28,906 nucleotides of DNA from positions 1 to 28,906 of the forward strand of contig QNBX01000043.1 in the NCBI GenBank assembly GCA_003644265.1. Direction: 5' to 3'. Origin of the DNA: Planctomycetota bacterium. GTDB taxonomy: Bacteria > Planctomycetota > B15-G4. Below the pieces are notes generated by a model. It searched no databases and had not been told where the DNA came from. It worked only from the letters and a program-made list of their open reading frames with translations. Position 1 is the first letter of the stretch; each line of letters begins with the position of its first letter. Shown here one piece after another: positions 1 to 8,569 of this stretch. The translations under genes and the position numbers were made by a program.

Positions 1-383
1 ATCTCGTGATGGACAACTACGCCACGCACAAGACCGACCTGGTCAAGCGCTGGCTGCTTCGGCACCCTCGCTTCCACATCCACTTCACCCCAACGACGGC
101 ATCGTGGCTCAACCTCGTCGAGAGCTTCTTCTCGATTGTCGAACAGAACGTCACGAAGCGCGGCGTCCACCGGAGCACCCTGGCTCTTGAGAAAGACATC
201 CGCGCTTTCCTGAAAGTGCACAACGATGACCCGAAACCGTACCGGTGGACGAAGACCGCTGATCAGATCCTGGACGGCCTACGTCGCTACTGCGAGAACG
301 CCGGCCTCGTCCGTGATGAGCGGACGAGACGTGTCATGCAACGAAAGCGTGCCGACAAGGCAAGATCGACGAAAACGCACTAA
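1..383 (+). CDS. IS630-type transposase, C-terminal part (cut by window edge)
   Basis: The reading frame is open to the left edge, so the N-terminal part lies outside the window. The visible 125 or so residues carry two features of the DDE transposase core of IS630-type elements: an 'MDNYATHK' segment, whose Asp is the second acidic residue, and 'WLNLVESFFS', whose Glu is the third. The basic tail (RKRADKARSTKTH) is usual for these proteins. The enzyme would cut and rejoin the element ends. Family assignment is firm. Whether the element is intact cannot be judged from this side alone. Confidence 0.88.
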   Translation, partial: LVMDNYATHKTDLVKRWLLRHPRFHIHFTPTTASWLNLVESFFSIVEQNVTKRGVHRSTLALEKDIRAFLKVHNDDPKPYRWTKTADQILDGLRRYCENAGLVRDERTRRVMQRKRADKARSTKTH

Positions 384-593
384 TCGCTCGAACTTGCAAC
401 TCACCCCACTAGGCTGACTCTGCCGAGCGGGCGCACGCGTCGTCGCCCTCGGGCGGCGCGGTGCGCCCGCGATGCCATCCGGCGCCGGGGCCAGCCGGTC
501 AGGGGTCACGTCCGGCACGAGCTCGCTTGCTGGTCGCTGCTCCCAGGCACGAGGACAACAAGGCCCCCGCGCCCCTGATGGGGTCCAACCCGG
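384..593. other. Non-coding tail beyond the IS630-type gene
   Basis: I see no convincing gene here. The stretch just after the transposase stop (about 384-411, with 'AACTTGCAACTCACC' followed by 'CCACTA') probably contains the right end of the insertion element, since IS630 elements end at a TA dinucleotide. The matching left end is outside the window, so this is inference. The rest is GC-rich sequence running up to the broken gene on the other strand. Confidence 0.3.
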
Positions 594-845
594 TCAGGGC
601 GTTGTGCCGGAGAGACCGTTCGAGGCCGCGAAGCCGTGCACGGCGCCTGGGTCGGCGAACCAGTATTGGAGGAACACCTGAGCGCCGCTGGGCACGCCGG
701 TCGGCCAGGTCTCGTCGATGACCTGGGTCCCGGCGGCGTCGATGGGCAGCCCGATCACCAGGATGTCCGGGAAGGGCACCAGCGTGCCGCCACGAGATGG
801 CGCTTCGAGCAGCGCGAAGCCGACCACCAGCGCCGCGTCGCTATA
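594..845 (-). pseudogene. Orphan C-terminal domain of a planctomycete-type secreted protein
   Basis: Read on the minus strand, this stretch encodes about 83 residues ending in 'VHGFAASNGLSGTTP' and a stop. It matches the C-terminal domains of the secreted proteins at 13333-14268 and 14422-15699: a 'VVGF' strand, 'PSRGGTLVPFPD', then 'GVPSGAQVFLQYWFADP'. No start codon with a ribosome site and no signal peptide precedes it. The frame runs directly into the upstream region of the divergent sulfatase gene. The 5' part of the gene has evidently been lost, leaving only the terminal domain. The match is clear by eye. Calling it a broken gene is inference. Confidence 0.7.
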
Positions 846-847
846 CT
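842..847 (+). promoter_or_regulatory. Possible -10 box (TATACT) of the sulfatase-TPR gene
   Basis: TATACT lies 10 bases before the chosen ATG at 857. If it is used, the transcript would start almost at the start codon and be nearly leaderless, which fits the lack of a Shine-Dalgarno sequence there. No good -35 box is visible. Confidence 0.3.
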
Positions 848-856
848 CCGGCCTCG

Positions 857-2767
857 ATGCCCGCCCGCTCTCCCGCCTTCTCTCGTCGTTGGCCCAGCCT
901 CTCGTGCCCGGTCGGAGCGTGGATCGCGACCGTGGGCCGGGCGCTGAGCTGGGCCTCGCTGGTGGGTCTGCTCACTCTGGGGTGCGGCGAATCCAGTGGT
1001 TCGACTCCCGGGCTCGGAACGGTGGCCGACCCCGCGCAGATCGTCACCCTGGGTGAACACGGCCGTGCCCGTGACTACGACGTGCTGCTCGTCACGCTGG
1101 ACACGGTGCGCGCTGATCATCTGGGGTGCTACGGCTATCCCCACGGCACGACGCCGCACATCGACGACCTGGCCCGGACGGGCGTGACCTTCTCGGACGT
1201 GACCGCTCCGGCACCGCTCACCCTGCCTTCCCACGCCACGATGATGACGGGCCGGTCCCTGCCCTCGCACGGCGTGCGCAACAACGGCACGTTTCGACTG
1301 GCGGCGGAGCAGGTGACCTTGGCCGAGCGCCTGCGCGATGCGGGCTACATGACCGGTGCCTTCGTGGGCAGCTTCGTCCTCGACGGCCGCTATGGACTCG
1401 ATCAGGGTTTCGCCTCCTACGACGACGACACCAACCCGGATGGCGAGCCAGCCGAGAGCGGCCTCTATCACGAGCGCAACGCGAGACACGTCACCGACGT
1501 CGCGTTGAAGTGGCTCCGTCGGCAAGCGGACGATGCGCGCCTGTTCACCTGGGTGCACTACTTCGATGCACACCGTCCGTTCGAGGCGCCGGCTTCTCAT
1601 CGCGGCCGGCATCCCGGCAGGGCCTACGACGCCGAGATCGCCTTCGTGGACGAACAACTCGGACGACTGGTCGAATGGCTGCGCAGCTCGGGCCGTCTCG
1701 AGCGCACTCTGGTGGTCGTCACCGCCGACCACGGGGAGGGCCTGGGCGAGCACGGCGAGCAGTCTCACTCCTTGTTCATCTACGAGTCGACTCTGCACGT
1801 GCCTTTGGTCCTGAGTTGCCCCACGCTCTTTGACCGCGACTGGGTGGTGGACGATCGGGTCGCGGGACTGGTCGACCTGGCGCCCACCGTGCTGTCCCTG
1901 CTCGGCCTGCCCCAGGAAGACGCCGCGGACGGACGCCCGCTCCTGTCGTCGCCTCCGGACCCCGGGCGTGCCATCTACATCGAGTCGATGGTGCCGTTGC
2001 TCAACTACGGCTGGGCTCCTCTCACCGGTCTGCGCCGCCACGGTGACAAGTACATCCACGCCCCGGACCCCGAGTACTACCGCCTGGACGAGCGCCCCCT
2101 GGAGCAACGCAATCGCTGGGGCGGCACGGCCGACGGTGGGGCCGCGCTGGCCGACGCGCTCCTGGCGCGCACCGGGCGTTGGGGAGAGTTCGACGGAAGC
2201 GAAGAACCACTCGACCCCGATGTGGCCGCCGCGCTCGCGGCCCTGGGCTACGTGCGATCGTCTTATCGTTCAGAGGGGCCGCTCAAGAACCCGCGCGACA
2301 TGATCGGCGTCTGGAACGCCATCTCGCAGGCCGAGATGATCAGCCAGCGCGGGGACCACGCAGGAGCCTTGTCATCCATCCGGCGCGTCGTCCAGAAGGA
2401 TCCCCTGGACGGCCGGGCCTGGCACGCGATGGCGCTCATCCACCGCCGCGCCGAGCAGTGGCCGCAAGCGGAGCAAGCCCTGTTGCGATCGGTCGAGTTG
2501 ACGCCCAACGTCGATGCGTACGTGCTGCTGGCGCAGCTCCAGCTCCAGCGTGGCGCCCTGGACGCGTTCGAGGGCACGGTCGACACGGTGCGCGATCTCG
2601 ACCCGGGCAACGGCGAGATCGAGATCGCGGTCGGAGATCGACTCGCTCTCCAGGGGCGTTTCGCGGAGGCGCTGTGCGCCTTCCAGCGGGCGCTGGCCAG
2701 CGACCCGGTGCGCGCTGGCCCGATGGCCAGGCAGAAGATCGCTGCTGCCGAACAGCGCCTGAGGTGA
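857..2767 (+). CDS. Sulfatase-family lipoprotein with C-terminal TPR repeats
   Basis: The 636-residue protein begins with a long signal segment ending in a lipobox (LTLGC, Cys43), so it is probably a lipoprotein on the outer side of the inner membrane. Residues ~75-400 form an alkaline-phosphatase/sulfatase-superfamily domain with 'VTLDTVRADHLGCYGY' (metal-binding Asp82) and 'VVVTADHGEGLGEHGE'. The sulfatase signature C/S-X-P-X-R is replaced by 'TLPSH' (Thr112), so the usual formylglycine cannot form. This variant is common in sulfatase-TPR proteins. Residues ~500-636 hold about three TPR-like helical repeats for protein contacts. A start 60 bases upstream is possible, but ATG 857 gives a better signal peptide. 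Hydrolase family is firm. The substrate, sulfate or phosphate ester, is unknown. Confidence 0.87.
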   Translation: MPARSPAFSRRWPSLSCPVGAWIATVGRALSWASLVGLLTLGCGESSGSTPGLGTVADPAQIVTLGEHGRARDYDVLLVTLDTVRADHLGCYGYPHGTTPHIDDLARTGVTFSDVTAPAPLTLPSHATMMTGRSLPSHGVRNNGTFRLAAEQVTLAERLRDAGYMTGAFVGSFVLDGRYGLDQGFASYDDDTNPDGEPAESGLYHERNARHVTDVALKWLRRQADDARLFTWVHYFDAHRPFEAPASHRGRHPGRAYDAEIAFVDEQLGRLVEWLRSSGRLERTLVVVTADHGEGLGEHGEQSHSLFIYESTLHVPLVLSCPTLFDRDWVVDDRVAGLVDLAPTVLSLLGLPQEDAADGRPLLSSPPDPGRAIYIESMVPLLNYGWAPLTGLRRHGDKYIHAPDPEYYRLDERPLEQRNRWGGTADGGAALADALLARTGRWGEFDGSEEPLDPDVAAALAALGYVRSSYRSEGPLKNPRDMIGVWNAISQAEMISQRGDHAGALSSIRRVVQKDPLDGRAWHAMALIHRRAEQWPQAEQALLRSVELTPNVDAYVLLAQLQLQRGALDAFEGTVDTVRDLDPGNGEIEIAVGDRLALQGRFAEALCAFQRALASDPVRAGPMARQKIAAAEQRLR

Positions 2768-3034
2768 TGTGGGGCACGGCTGAGTTTCTGGACAGGGCGG
2801 GAGCGGCCTGCGCGGGACTCGGGGCGTGGGGGTGGGGATTACAGGACGGTTACCATCTGCTCATCGAGGGTGAGAGATCCTGAATGCACGCCATCGGCCG
2901 CTATTCGCACCGGATTACAGGTTCGCGCCAGCCCCCCCCCATAGAGCGGCAAAACGTAATTCCAGGACTACTCCCTCCTCGTCGGGCATCTAGAGGTGGG
3001 TCGGTCTTCGGAGCCAGTCAGCGGCGGGTTTTAG
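2768..3034. other. Intergenic sequence without recognisable gene
   Basis: This short gap contains no frame with convincing coding character on either strand. It includes a run of nine C at about 2932-2940 and two copies of GGATTACAGG (near 2837 and 2913), too short to interpret. Confidence 0.3.
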
Positions 3035-3235
3035 TTAGCGCCTTCCAGGGTGCAGGTCTTGGGTGTTGGGGGTAGTCGTCAGGTCCAGCGCGCGACGACC
3101 GATGAGCTTGCCCTTGGCGGCGAGGCGTCGTCGTTGATCGTCGGAGAGGCGCAGCCGGCGTCCACCAAGTTGCTCCTTGAGGACGCGGTTCTCCTCCACG
3201 AGGTACTCGATGACCTGCTGTTGTCGGCGGCCCAT
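3035..3235 (-). pseudogene. Integrase-type transposase, N-terminal remnant
   Basis: On the minus strand this encodes 66 residues including 'QVIEYLVEENRVLKEQLGG' and 'LSDDQRRRLAAKGKLIGRRA'. These are the leucine-rich coiled coil and helix at the start of a family of integrase-core (rve, IS481/IS3-like) transposases. In intact members a long DDE core follows. Here the frame runs into unrelated residues and stops after ~20 codons. The open frame extends upstream through 'LRLLLISVAGWM', also usual for the family. This is a decayed insertion element. A C-terminal piece of the same type of protein lies at 8641-8871 in opposite orientation. Confidence 0.7.
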
Positions 3236-3568
3236 CCAGCCTGCGACGGAGATCAGGAGGAGCCGGAGCGGCTGGATCGCGGTGACCGTGCGGCCAGTGT
3301 AGGCGGGCGCAAGTCCATGGTTAGTCGCCAGTTCCGGTACGGCCGCGTTTGTGGATAGGCCGCGATAGCATCTGCGGCCGCTCGCTCGGCGTGCGCGCGC
3401 CGGCTTCGGGGATGAGCCGGAGGCCCCGCGGGGGCAGTGTGATCCCGGCGATCGCCGAGCTGCGCCGATCGGGTACGGTCCGGGAGGTCAGCGTGCGCGC
3501 GGGCGGTGCGGCACAGTCGTTCCGCATCGGTGCGCAGTTGGTAGGGTTTGCCGGGGGAGGGCAGCGAC
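3236..3568. other. Gap between IS remnant and large membrane-protein gene
   Basis: Apart from the extension of the IS remnant frame (to about 3330 on the minus strand) I see no gene. A ribosome-binding sequence GGGGGAGG (about 3553-3560) immediately precedes the GTG at 3569 and decides the start of the next gene. Confidence 0.4.
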
Positions 3569-6500
3569 GTGGGACGACAAGGTACGGATCGATCGTCAGG
3601 TGGTGGAGCGGCGCTGTTTCTGCTGGTCGCCGTCATCGGCGGCGCGGTGTGGTACAGCAACGCGCCGCAGAGCTTCCGCCCGCCCCAGCCCAGCCTGGCG
3701 CTTGAGGTCGGCCTGGGCACAGAACCCGTCAACGCGCGCCTGTGGCAAGACCCATTTGCCGCGGTGGCGGAGCACCGGGCGCTGGTCGACAGCGCACGGA
3801 GCGCGGCGCGCGAAGACGAGCCGGCCAAGGGCGAGCCGGCCAAGGGCGAGCCGGGTTGGAACGCGGACGCTGCCGGTTCGAATCCCGGGACTCAGGACGA
3901 GGCTCAGGGTGATGACGCGTCCCCCGGGCTTCAGGCGCTGCGGACGGGCATCCAAGAGCACGAGGGGAAGCTGCTCGTCCTGCCGGTGCTGGTTCCAGGC
4001 GACAGCTACACCTCCAGCATCGAGACGCGGCTGCGGACACGGACCGCGGTGGTCTCGGCCATGCATGCCCAGCAGTTCCACCCGCTCGATCGCGAACACC
4101 TTGGCTTCGCGACGCTGTCGGCAGACCTCTCCGGAGCACAGGACGCTCATCAGCCCTCGCGTACGTTTGATCTCCCGTTCGAGTGGTATGCGTGCGACAC
4201 CATCGGAGAGCCGACCCGGTCGGACTATTTGAGCGTGTTGGTCCTCTGGGTTGATGAGCGCTACCTGGGGGAGCGACCGCTCGCTCACCTCGATGGTCTG
4301 CTGGCTGCGCTGCAGGCGCCGCCGGTCAGTGCTCCGCCGTCGCGCAGCTTCGACGTCACCGTGCTCGGCCCCACGAGCTCCAACATCCTGAAGCAGATGC
4401 TCCTAGAGGACGCCCAGGCAGGGCGCACTCGCGCGGAGGCCGACCGGGACGGAGATGCTGGGCTTCGTCGCATCCTCAACTACCGGGCGACGGCGCCCGA
4501 GGCGCTGCTGCTGCAGAGCCTCAATGGGGACTCATCCGGGGGGGGCGCGGCGCCTTCATTTCTCGTGGCCTCCAACGACGACCCAGGTCCAGACCCCGAC
4601 GCGAGCCGGTCGATCTGGGCCTACGAGCGGACCATCAGCGGGGATGAGGAGCTCCTGCTGGCGCTGGTGTTTGAGCTCTCGCTGCGCGGCGTTGACCTCT
4701 GGGGGGACTCGCTGTGTGGAGGCGATGATGCCGACGCGGTGGTCCTGGTGGGTGAGTTCGACACGTTCTACGGCCGGGCGTTCCCGGTCACATGGGAGGC
4801 CGCCGTCGACTTCGTGGGGACGTTGCGGAACGGCGAGTTGCTCCGCGATCTGCTGGACCCTGATGGCGAACCGCAGAAGCGGACTCCCGAGGAGGTCCTG
4901 GCGCTGATCGGCGGGGGCGGTGAGGCCGCAGAAGCTGTCTTGATGGCGTTCCGCGAGTCACTCCCCAAGAAGTTCGCAGATGGGCACAAGGCGCCGGAGA
5001 CCTCCGCTGCGTCCGACCCAAGGCTCGTCCGGTTCAGCTATCTGCGGGGGCTTGATGGAGCGGCGCCAGGGCTCAGCAACGAGGACAGCCGGGCGGAGAA
5101 CGCGAAGCGCGGCGACGCCGAGCACTGGCAGGAGCCCGTCGGTACCAGTCAGCTCGACTTCGTGGGCCGGCTTACGCGGGTGCTCAGCGCCCGGGGGAAT
5201 GGGTATGGGGACCGAGAACGACGTGCCGTCGGCGCCATCGGGATCGTCGGTACGGATCCGTACGACAAGCAGCTGATCCTCCAGGCGCTGCGCGTCCACA
5301 TGCAAGGGACGCCGGTGTTCAGCACGGATCTGGACGCGCGGCTGCTGCACGAGAGCCAGTACACCTGGAGCCGCAACCTGATCCTGGCGTCCGGCTTCGG
5401 GCTTGAGCTGAACGCGCACGTGCAGAAGAACATCTCGCCCTTCCGTGGTGTGTATCAGACGGCGGCCTTCCTCTCGGCTCAGCTCGCCATTGGCGGGGCC
5501 GACGTCCTGAAGTACAGCGACGCGCCGATTCAGGATGGCGTTGACGCCGCTGGGGTTGAGCATTTCGACGACAAAGAGCCAGCGCCCCCCGAGCCTCTCA
5601 TACCGCGCGAGCTACTGCGCCCACGTCTGTTCGAGGTGGCCCGCAACGGAGCCCTGGACCTGACGCCATCGGCCTTCGGAAGCAAGCTGCACCCGACCGC
5701 TGGGCCGCAGGCGCCCAACCACTGGCGCATCGTGCTTGTGGGTGTGGCCGCGCTGCTGTTGCTGCTGGCCACCAGCCGCCTGATGCCGGCCTTGTCCGTG
5801 CTCTGGCACGGGGTCGGCGACTTCGAGAAGGGGCCATGGCAAGCCTGGCTGCGCGGGTTGTTCTTGCTGACGGGCAGCTGCCTGGCCGGGACAGCCTTCG
5901 TGCTGTGGCGCTTTGGGGGGCAGGCGGTCGGGACGGGTGAACCGCTGACGCCCTTCGAAGGCGTCAGCGTGTGGCCGTCGATCATCATCCGGCTGGTCGT
6001 GTTCAATCTGTGCGCCTACGGCATCATTCTGGGAGTGGGCGCGCTCGAACGGAACAGCCGGGCGCTCCAACGTAGATTCGGACTGGAGGGCGTGCGCCTC
6101 GGCAGTCCGTCATGGCGCGAGTGGGGGCGAGGCTGGCTGTGGAACCTGGGCCTGCGCGGTCAGCTGTCGGCGCAGGTGTCCTGGAGCGTCCAGTCAGTCT
6201 GGAACGACTACTGCAGCAACGGCCGGCGCTGCTACACAGTGGGCCGAGTGCTCATTCTTGCCGTGTTGTACTGCGGCCTGGCGGGCCTCCTGTTCTACCT
6301 CTTCGGGCTGCCCCACTCTCCGGTTCGCGGCGCTGTCGCGCGGAACATCGACGCGCTCACCACCGCGCTTAGCGTGTTCCCGTTGGTCGCGCTGATCCTG
6401 TTCATCGTCGATGTGACGCGTGAGTGCGAGCGCCTGGTCAGCTTCATCGCGAGGCGCCAGAGCTCATGGCCAGCCGTTCGCTGCCCTGCCCGTGGCGACC

Positions 6501-6979
6501 GCCAGGTCCTGGATGAGGAAGCGGTCAAGGAGTTGCTGGACGTGCAGTTCGTCGCGGGACGCACCAAGGCGGTCGACGAGCTGATCGTGCTGCCGTTCAT
6601 CGCGTTGTTGCTGCTGATCGTCTCACGAACCCAGCTGTTTGACGGCTTCGACTGGCCACCGGCACTCCTCGTCGTGCTCGGCATGCACACCCTCTTCTCG
6701 ATCTGCTCGGCCGTGCGCTTGCGTCGTGCCGCGGAGCGAGTTCGCTCCCACTCGCTGCGGCGACTCGCGGACCGGCTGACCTTGCATCTCGGCGGGTGCG
6801 GCGAGTTGGCCTCCGCGACCGCCGCTCAGGTGCGCGAGCTGATCGATGAGATCGAAGGCGTGAGCGTCGGCGCCTTCGCGCCGTGGAGCCGCAGCCCCGC
6901 GCTGCGCGCCTTGCTCATGCCGTTTGGTGGCGTGGGGGCGCTGGCGCTGATCGACATGCTGGCCAAGAGCGGGGCCTGA
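3569..6979 (+). CDS. Large multi-spanning membrane protein with extracytoplasmic sensor-like region
   Basis: The predicted protein has 1136 residues. GTG 3569 is preferred over the in-frame TTG at 3548 because GGGGGAGG lies ~9 bases before it. Residues ~12-30 form a transmembrane helix. A ~680-residue region follows, predicted to be extracytoplasmic, with a short tandem repeat (EPAKG twice, ~residues 84-93). It contains conserved-looking blocks: 'VTVLGPTSSNILKQML', 'EFDTFYGRAFP' (~396), 'YLRGLDG' (~491), 'GTDPYDKQLILQALR' (~561) and 'FSTDLDARLLH'. Their pattern is reminiscent of a type 1 periplasmic-binding (receptor-ligand) fold. Residues ~718-1060 contain about seven membrane helices, with a soluble stretch near 960-1005. 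I recall similar uncharacterised proteins but no known function. A membrane sensor or a conflict-system component are both possible. Confidence 0.8.
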   Translation: MGRQGTDRSSGGGAALFLLVAVIGGAVWYSNAPQSFRPPQPSLALEVGLGTEPVNARLWQDPFAAVAEHRALVDSARSAAREDEPAKGEPAKGEPGWNADAAGSNPGTQDEAQGDDASPGLQALRTGIQEHEGKLLVLPVLVPGDSYTSSIETRLRTRTAVVSAMHAQQFHPLDREHLGFATLSADLSGAQDAHQPSRTFDLPFEWYACDTIGEPTRSDYLSVLVLWVDERYLGERPLAHLDGLLAALQAPPVSAPPSRSFDVTVLGPTSSNILKQMLLEDAQAGRTRAEADRDGDAGLRRILNYRATAPEALLLQSLNGDSSGGGAAPSFLVASNDDPGPDPDASRSIWAYERTISGDEELLLALVFELSLRGVDLWGDSLCGGDDADAVVLVGEFDTFYGRAFPVTWEAAVDFVGTLRNGELLRDLLDPDGEPQKRTPEEVLALIGGGGEAAEAVLMAFRESLPKKFADGHKAPETSAASDPRLVRFSYLRGLDGAAPGLSNEDSRAENAKRGDAEHWQEPVGTSQLDFVGRLTRVLSARGNGYGDRERRAVGAIGIVGTDPYDKQLILQALRVHMQGTPVFSTDLDARLLHESQYTWSRNLILASGFGLELNAHVQKNISPFRGVYQTAAFLSAQLAIGGADVLKYSDAPIQDGVDAAGVEHFDDKEPAPPEPLIPRELLRPRLFEVARNGALDLTPSAFGSKLHPTAGPQAPNHWRIVLVGVAALLLLLATSRLMPALSVLWHGVGDFEKGPWQAWLRGLFLLTGSCLAGTAFVLWRFGGQAVGTGEPLTPFEGVSVWPSIIIRLVVFNLCAYGIILGVGALERNSRALQRRFGLEGVRLGSPSWREWGRGWLWNLGLRGQLSAQVSWSVQSVWNDYCSNGRRCYTVGRVLILAVLYCGLAGLLFYLFGLPHSPVRGAVARNIDALTTALSVFPLVALILFIVDVTRECERLVSFIARRQSSWPAVRCPARGDRQVLDEEAVKELLDVQFVAGRTKAVDELIVLPFIALLLLIVSRTQLFDGFDWPPALLVVLGMHTLFSICSAVRLRRAAERVRSHSLRRLADRLTLHLGGCGELASATAAQVRELIDEIEGVSVGAFAPWSRSPALRALLMPFGGVGALALIDMLAKSGA

Positions 6980-7048
6980 GGCCGCGCCCGCGCCACAACG
7001 CGCGTCGTCAGATTGCATCCGAACACTCCAGGCCCCGTCGGTGCCCAT

Positions 7049-7058
7049 GGAGTGGAGG
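7049..7058 (+). promoter_or_regulatory. Ribosome-binding site of the 127-residue membrane protein
   Basis: GGAGTGGAGG ends seven bases before ATG 7066 and decides this start over upstream in-frame codons inside the preceding gene. Confidence 0.6.
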
Positions 7059-7065
7059 ACGCTCA

Positions 7066-7449
7066 ATGACAGCTGTTCGTCAGGACCTCGCCCCGTTCAT
7101 GCGGCGTTCATGGTCGCTTTGTATGCGGCTGGGCATGATCGCCGCCCTGCTCTACCTGCCCCAGCTCTGGCTGCTGTTCAGCTCCGATGCCTGGAGCGGC
7201 TATTGGTGGTCGGTCATGAAGCTGTTCCCGCTGCTGCCCGGCTTCTGGGGTGTCCTCGTCGTACGCGGCATCTACGAGACGGATGTCACCGAGGTGCTGG
7301 GGATGGCGCTGGCCACGGCGCTGCCGTTCTGGTTGGGGACGACGCAGATCCGGTCATGCAGCCCATGGCGACGCTGGCTGGCCTTGGTCCTCGCCGCGAT
7401 CTACGGGAGCATCATGGCGATCCTGATGCACCTCGCGTACTGGATATGA
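7066..7449 (+). CDS. Small four-helix membrane protein of unknown function
   Basis: The 127-residue protein has about four hydrophobic helices (~22-40, 44-66, 75-91, 102-126) and little else. It follows the large membrane protein by 86 bases on the same strand with its own good ribosome-binding site, so the two are probably co-transcribed and may form one membrane assembly. Insertion-element debris begins right at its stop codon (an ATG overlaps the TGA). Its C-terminus 'ILMHLAYWI' may therefore have been affected by that event. I do not recognise the family. Confidence 0.7.
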   Translation: MTAVRQDLAPFMRRSWSLCMRLGMIAALLYLPQLWLLFSSDAWSGYWWSVMKLFPLLPGFWGVLVVRGIYETDVTEVLGMALATALPFWLGTTQIRSCSPWRRWLALVLAAIYGSIMAILMHLAYWI

Positions 7450-7575
7450 GCGCACCTGTAGCGTTCCTCAAGAAGCTGGAGGCGCTGATCCCGCCGCCGC
7501 GGGCGCACCAGGTGACGTACCACGGGGTGCTGGCGCCGGCGGCGGCCTGGAGGTCGCGGATCGTGCCGGGCCCGT
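7446..7575 (+). pseudogene. IS91-like (Y2) transposase fragment
   Basis: About 40 codons encode 'FLKKLEALIPPPRAHQVTY' and then 'HGVLAPAAAWRSRIVPGP', which closely resembles a segment in the C-terminal part of IS91-family transposases. No catalytic tyrosine region is present, and the downstream frame dissolves into low-complexity arginine-rich sequence. This is a small remnant of a rolling-circle type element. Assignment rests on recall of the family motif. Confidence 0.55.
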
Positions 7576-7775
7576 CGACGTCGCGCCGGCGCCGTGCTGG
7601 CGGGTGCCGCCGGAGCTGTTTTGAACCCGGCTTCGCGCTACGGCTACCTGGGCCATGGCACGACCCGCAAGGCGGGCCGTGGGTGAGGAGGCTCCGGGTG
7701 CCAGGCGTGACAAGCGCGCTGAGGGCCGCCGCGAGGTCGCCGCGCTGGGCTGTGGGCGGGCACGTCGGGCTCGTC

Positions 7776-7893
7776 GGGCTCGTCAGCCGCCTGGGCGCGC
7801 CGGTGAGCGGACTGATCGGTGGTGCGGAGGGCCGGCGCGGGCTGGCCGGGCTGGCGGGGCTGGCGGGGGGGGCTTTGAAACGCCTATCCGCGG
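7776..7893 (+). repeat. IS-associated repeat, copy A (inverted partner at 8470-8569)
   Basis: This ~115 bp sequence contains 'GTCAGCCGCCTGGGCG', 'GAGCGGACTGATCGG' and 'GGCTTTGAAACGCCTATCC'. A diverged copy lies inverted at 8470-8569. Copy A has an extra GGGCTGGC-type tandem repeat (about 7846-7870). It ends exactly where recognisable CPBP protease coding begins, so it is probably the end of a mobile element that joined onto that gene. Confidence 0.65.
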
Positions 7894-8306
7894 AGCTGGG
7901 CTGGCGCGGCTACCTGTTGCCGCGGTTGCCCGAGCGTATGTCTCCGCTGCGCGCCAGCGTGGTGCTGGGCCTCGCGTGGACCCTCTGGCACTTGCCGCTG
8001 TACTACGACTCGATCTTCGCGGACGGCTGGATGGCGCTGTTGTTCACGATTGATCTGGTGTGCACCAGCCTGCTCATGACGGCCATGCACCAGGCCACGG
8101 GCGGCAGCGTCTTCCTGGCGATGGTGTTGCACTGGACCGCGAACGTGGCGCCGGGCGTGGCCGCGCTGGTGTTGCCGGGAGCCGAGCCCGCCGACACGCC
8201 GTGGTTTCATGCCGTGGGCGTAGCGGGGCTCGTGCTCGCCACGCTGAGCAGCTGGCCCGCGCGGGGGCGGCGCGACGCGCTGCGGTGTCCCCTGACAGCT
8301 GCGTGA
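7890..8306 (+). pseudogene. CPBP-family intramembrane protease, 5'-truncated
   Basis: The last ~138 codons encode the core of a CPBP (CAAX protease and bacteriocin-processing, also called ABI) membrane protein. Motif 1 appears as 'AELGWRGYLLPRL', motif 2 as 'WTLWHLPLYY' and motif 3 as 'LHWTAN', with hydrophobic helices between them. These are the Glu/Arg and His residues of a glutamic intramembrane protease. The first Glu of the EExxxR motif is replaced by Ala. The sequence before it is IS-derived repeat, so the N-terminal helices are gone. The gene appears to have been cut by an insertion or recombination next to its active site and is unlikely to be functional. Confidence 0.72.
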
Positions 8307-8469
8307 ACTGAACGCGCGGGGCGCTCGCTGCTCGATCACGAACAGCGAGTGCCTCTATGATGCTCCACGCACAGCGACGCCCGGGCAAGGGGCGAGCGTG
8401 CTGCCTCTCGTCGGAGTCCGCCATGCGAAACCTCAATCGCTCTGCACGTTCGTGCACCGTCGTAATCGC

Positions 8470-8569
8470 CCTCGGCGGATAGCCGTTTCAAAGCCCCCCC
8501 TGTCGGCCCGCGCTGGCACTTCGCACCGCCGATCAGGCCGCTCAGCGGCACGCCCAGGCGGCTGACAAG
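8470..8569 (-). repeat. IS-associated repeat, copy B
   Basis: Read on the minus strand this is 'GTCAGCCGCCTGGGCG', then 'GAGCGGCCTGATCGGCGG', then 'GGCTTTGAAACGGCTATCC'. It matches copy A at 7776-7893 at most positions but lacks the inner tandem expansion. The two copies face each other around the truncated CPBP gene. Confidence 0.65.

Noticed and set aside
755..2107. Long minus-strand open frame opposite the sulfatase-TPR gene
   Set aside because: Arg/Val/Gly-rich translation without domain motifs. It is the antisense shadow of a well-supported gene in GC-rich DNA.
2768..3034. Short direct repeats GGATTACAGG as possible operator sites
   Set aside because: Ten-base identity occurring twice in a gap is too weak, with no palindromy or link to a promoter.
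7041..8306. A single 421-codon gene spanning the IS91 fragment, repeat and CPBP part
   Set aside because: It is a chance in-frame fusion of three unrelated pieces (transposase fragment, element end, protease core) and overlaps the supported 127-residue gene at its 5' end.
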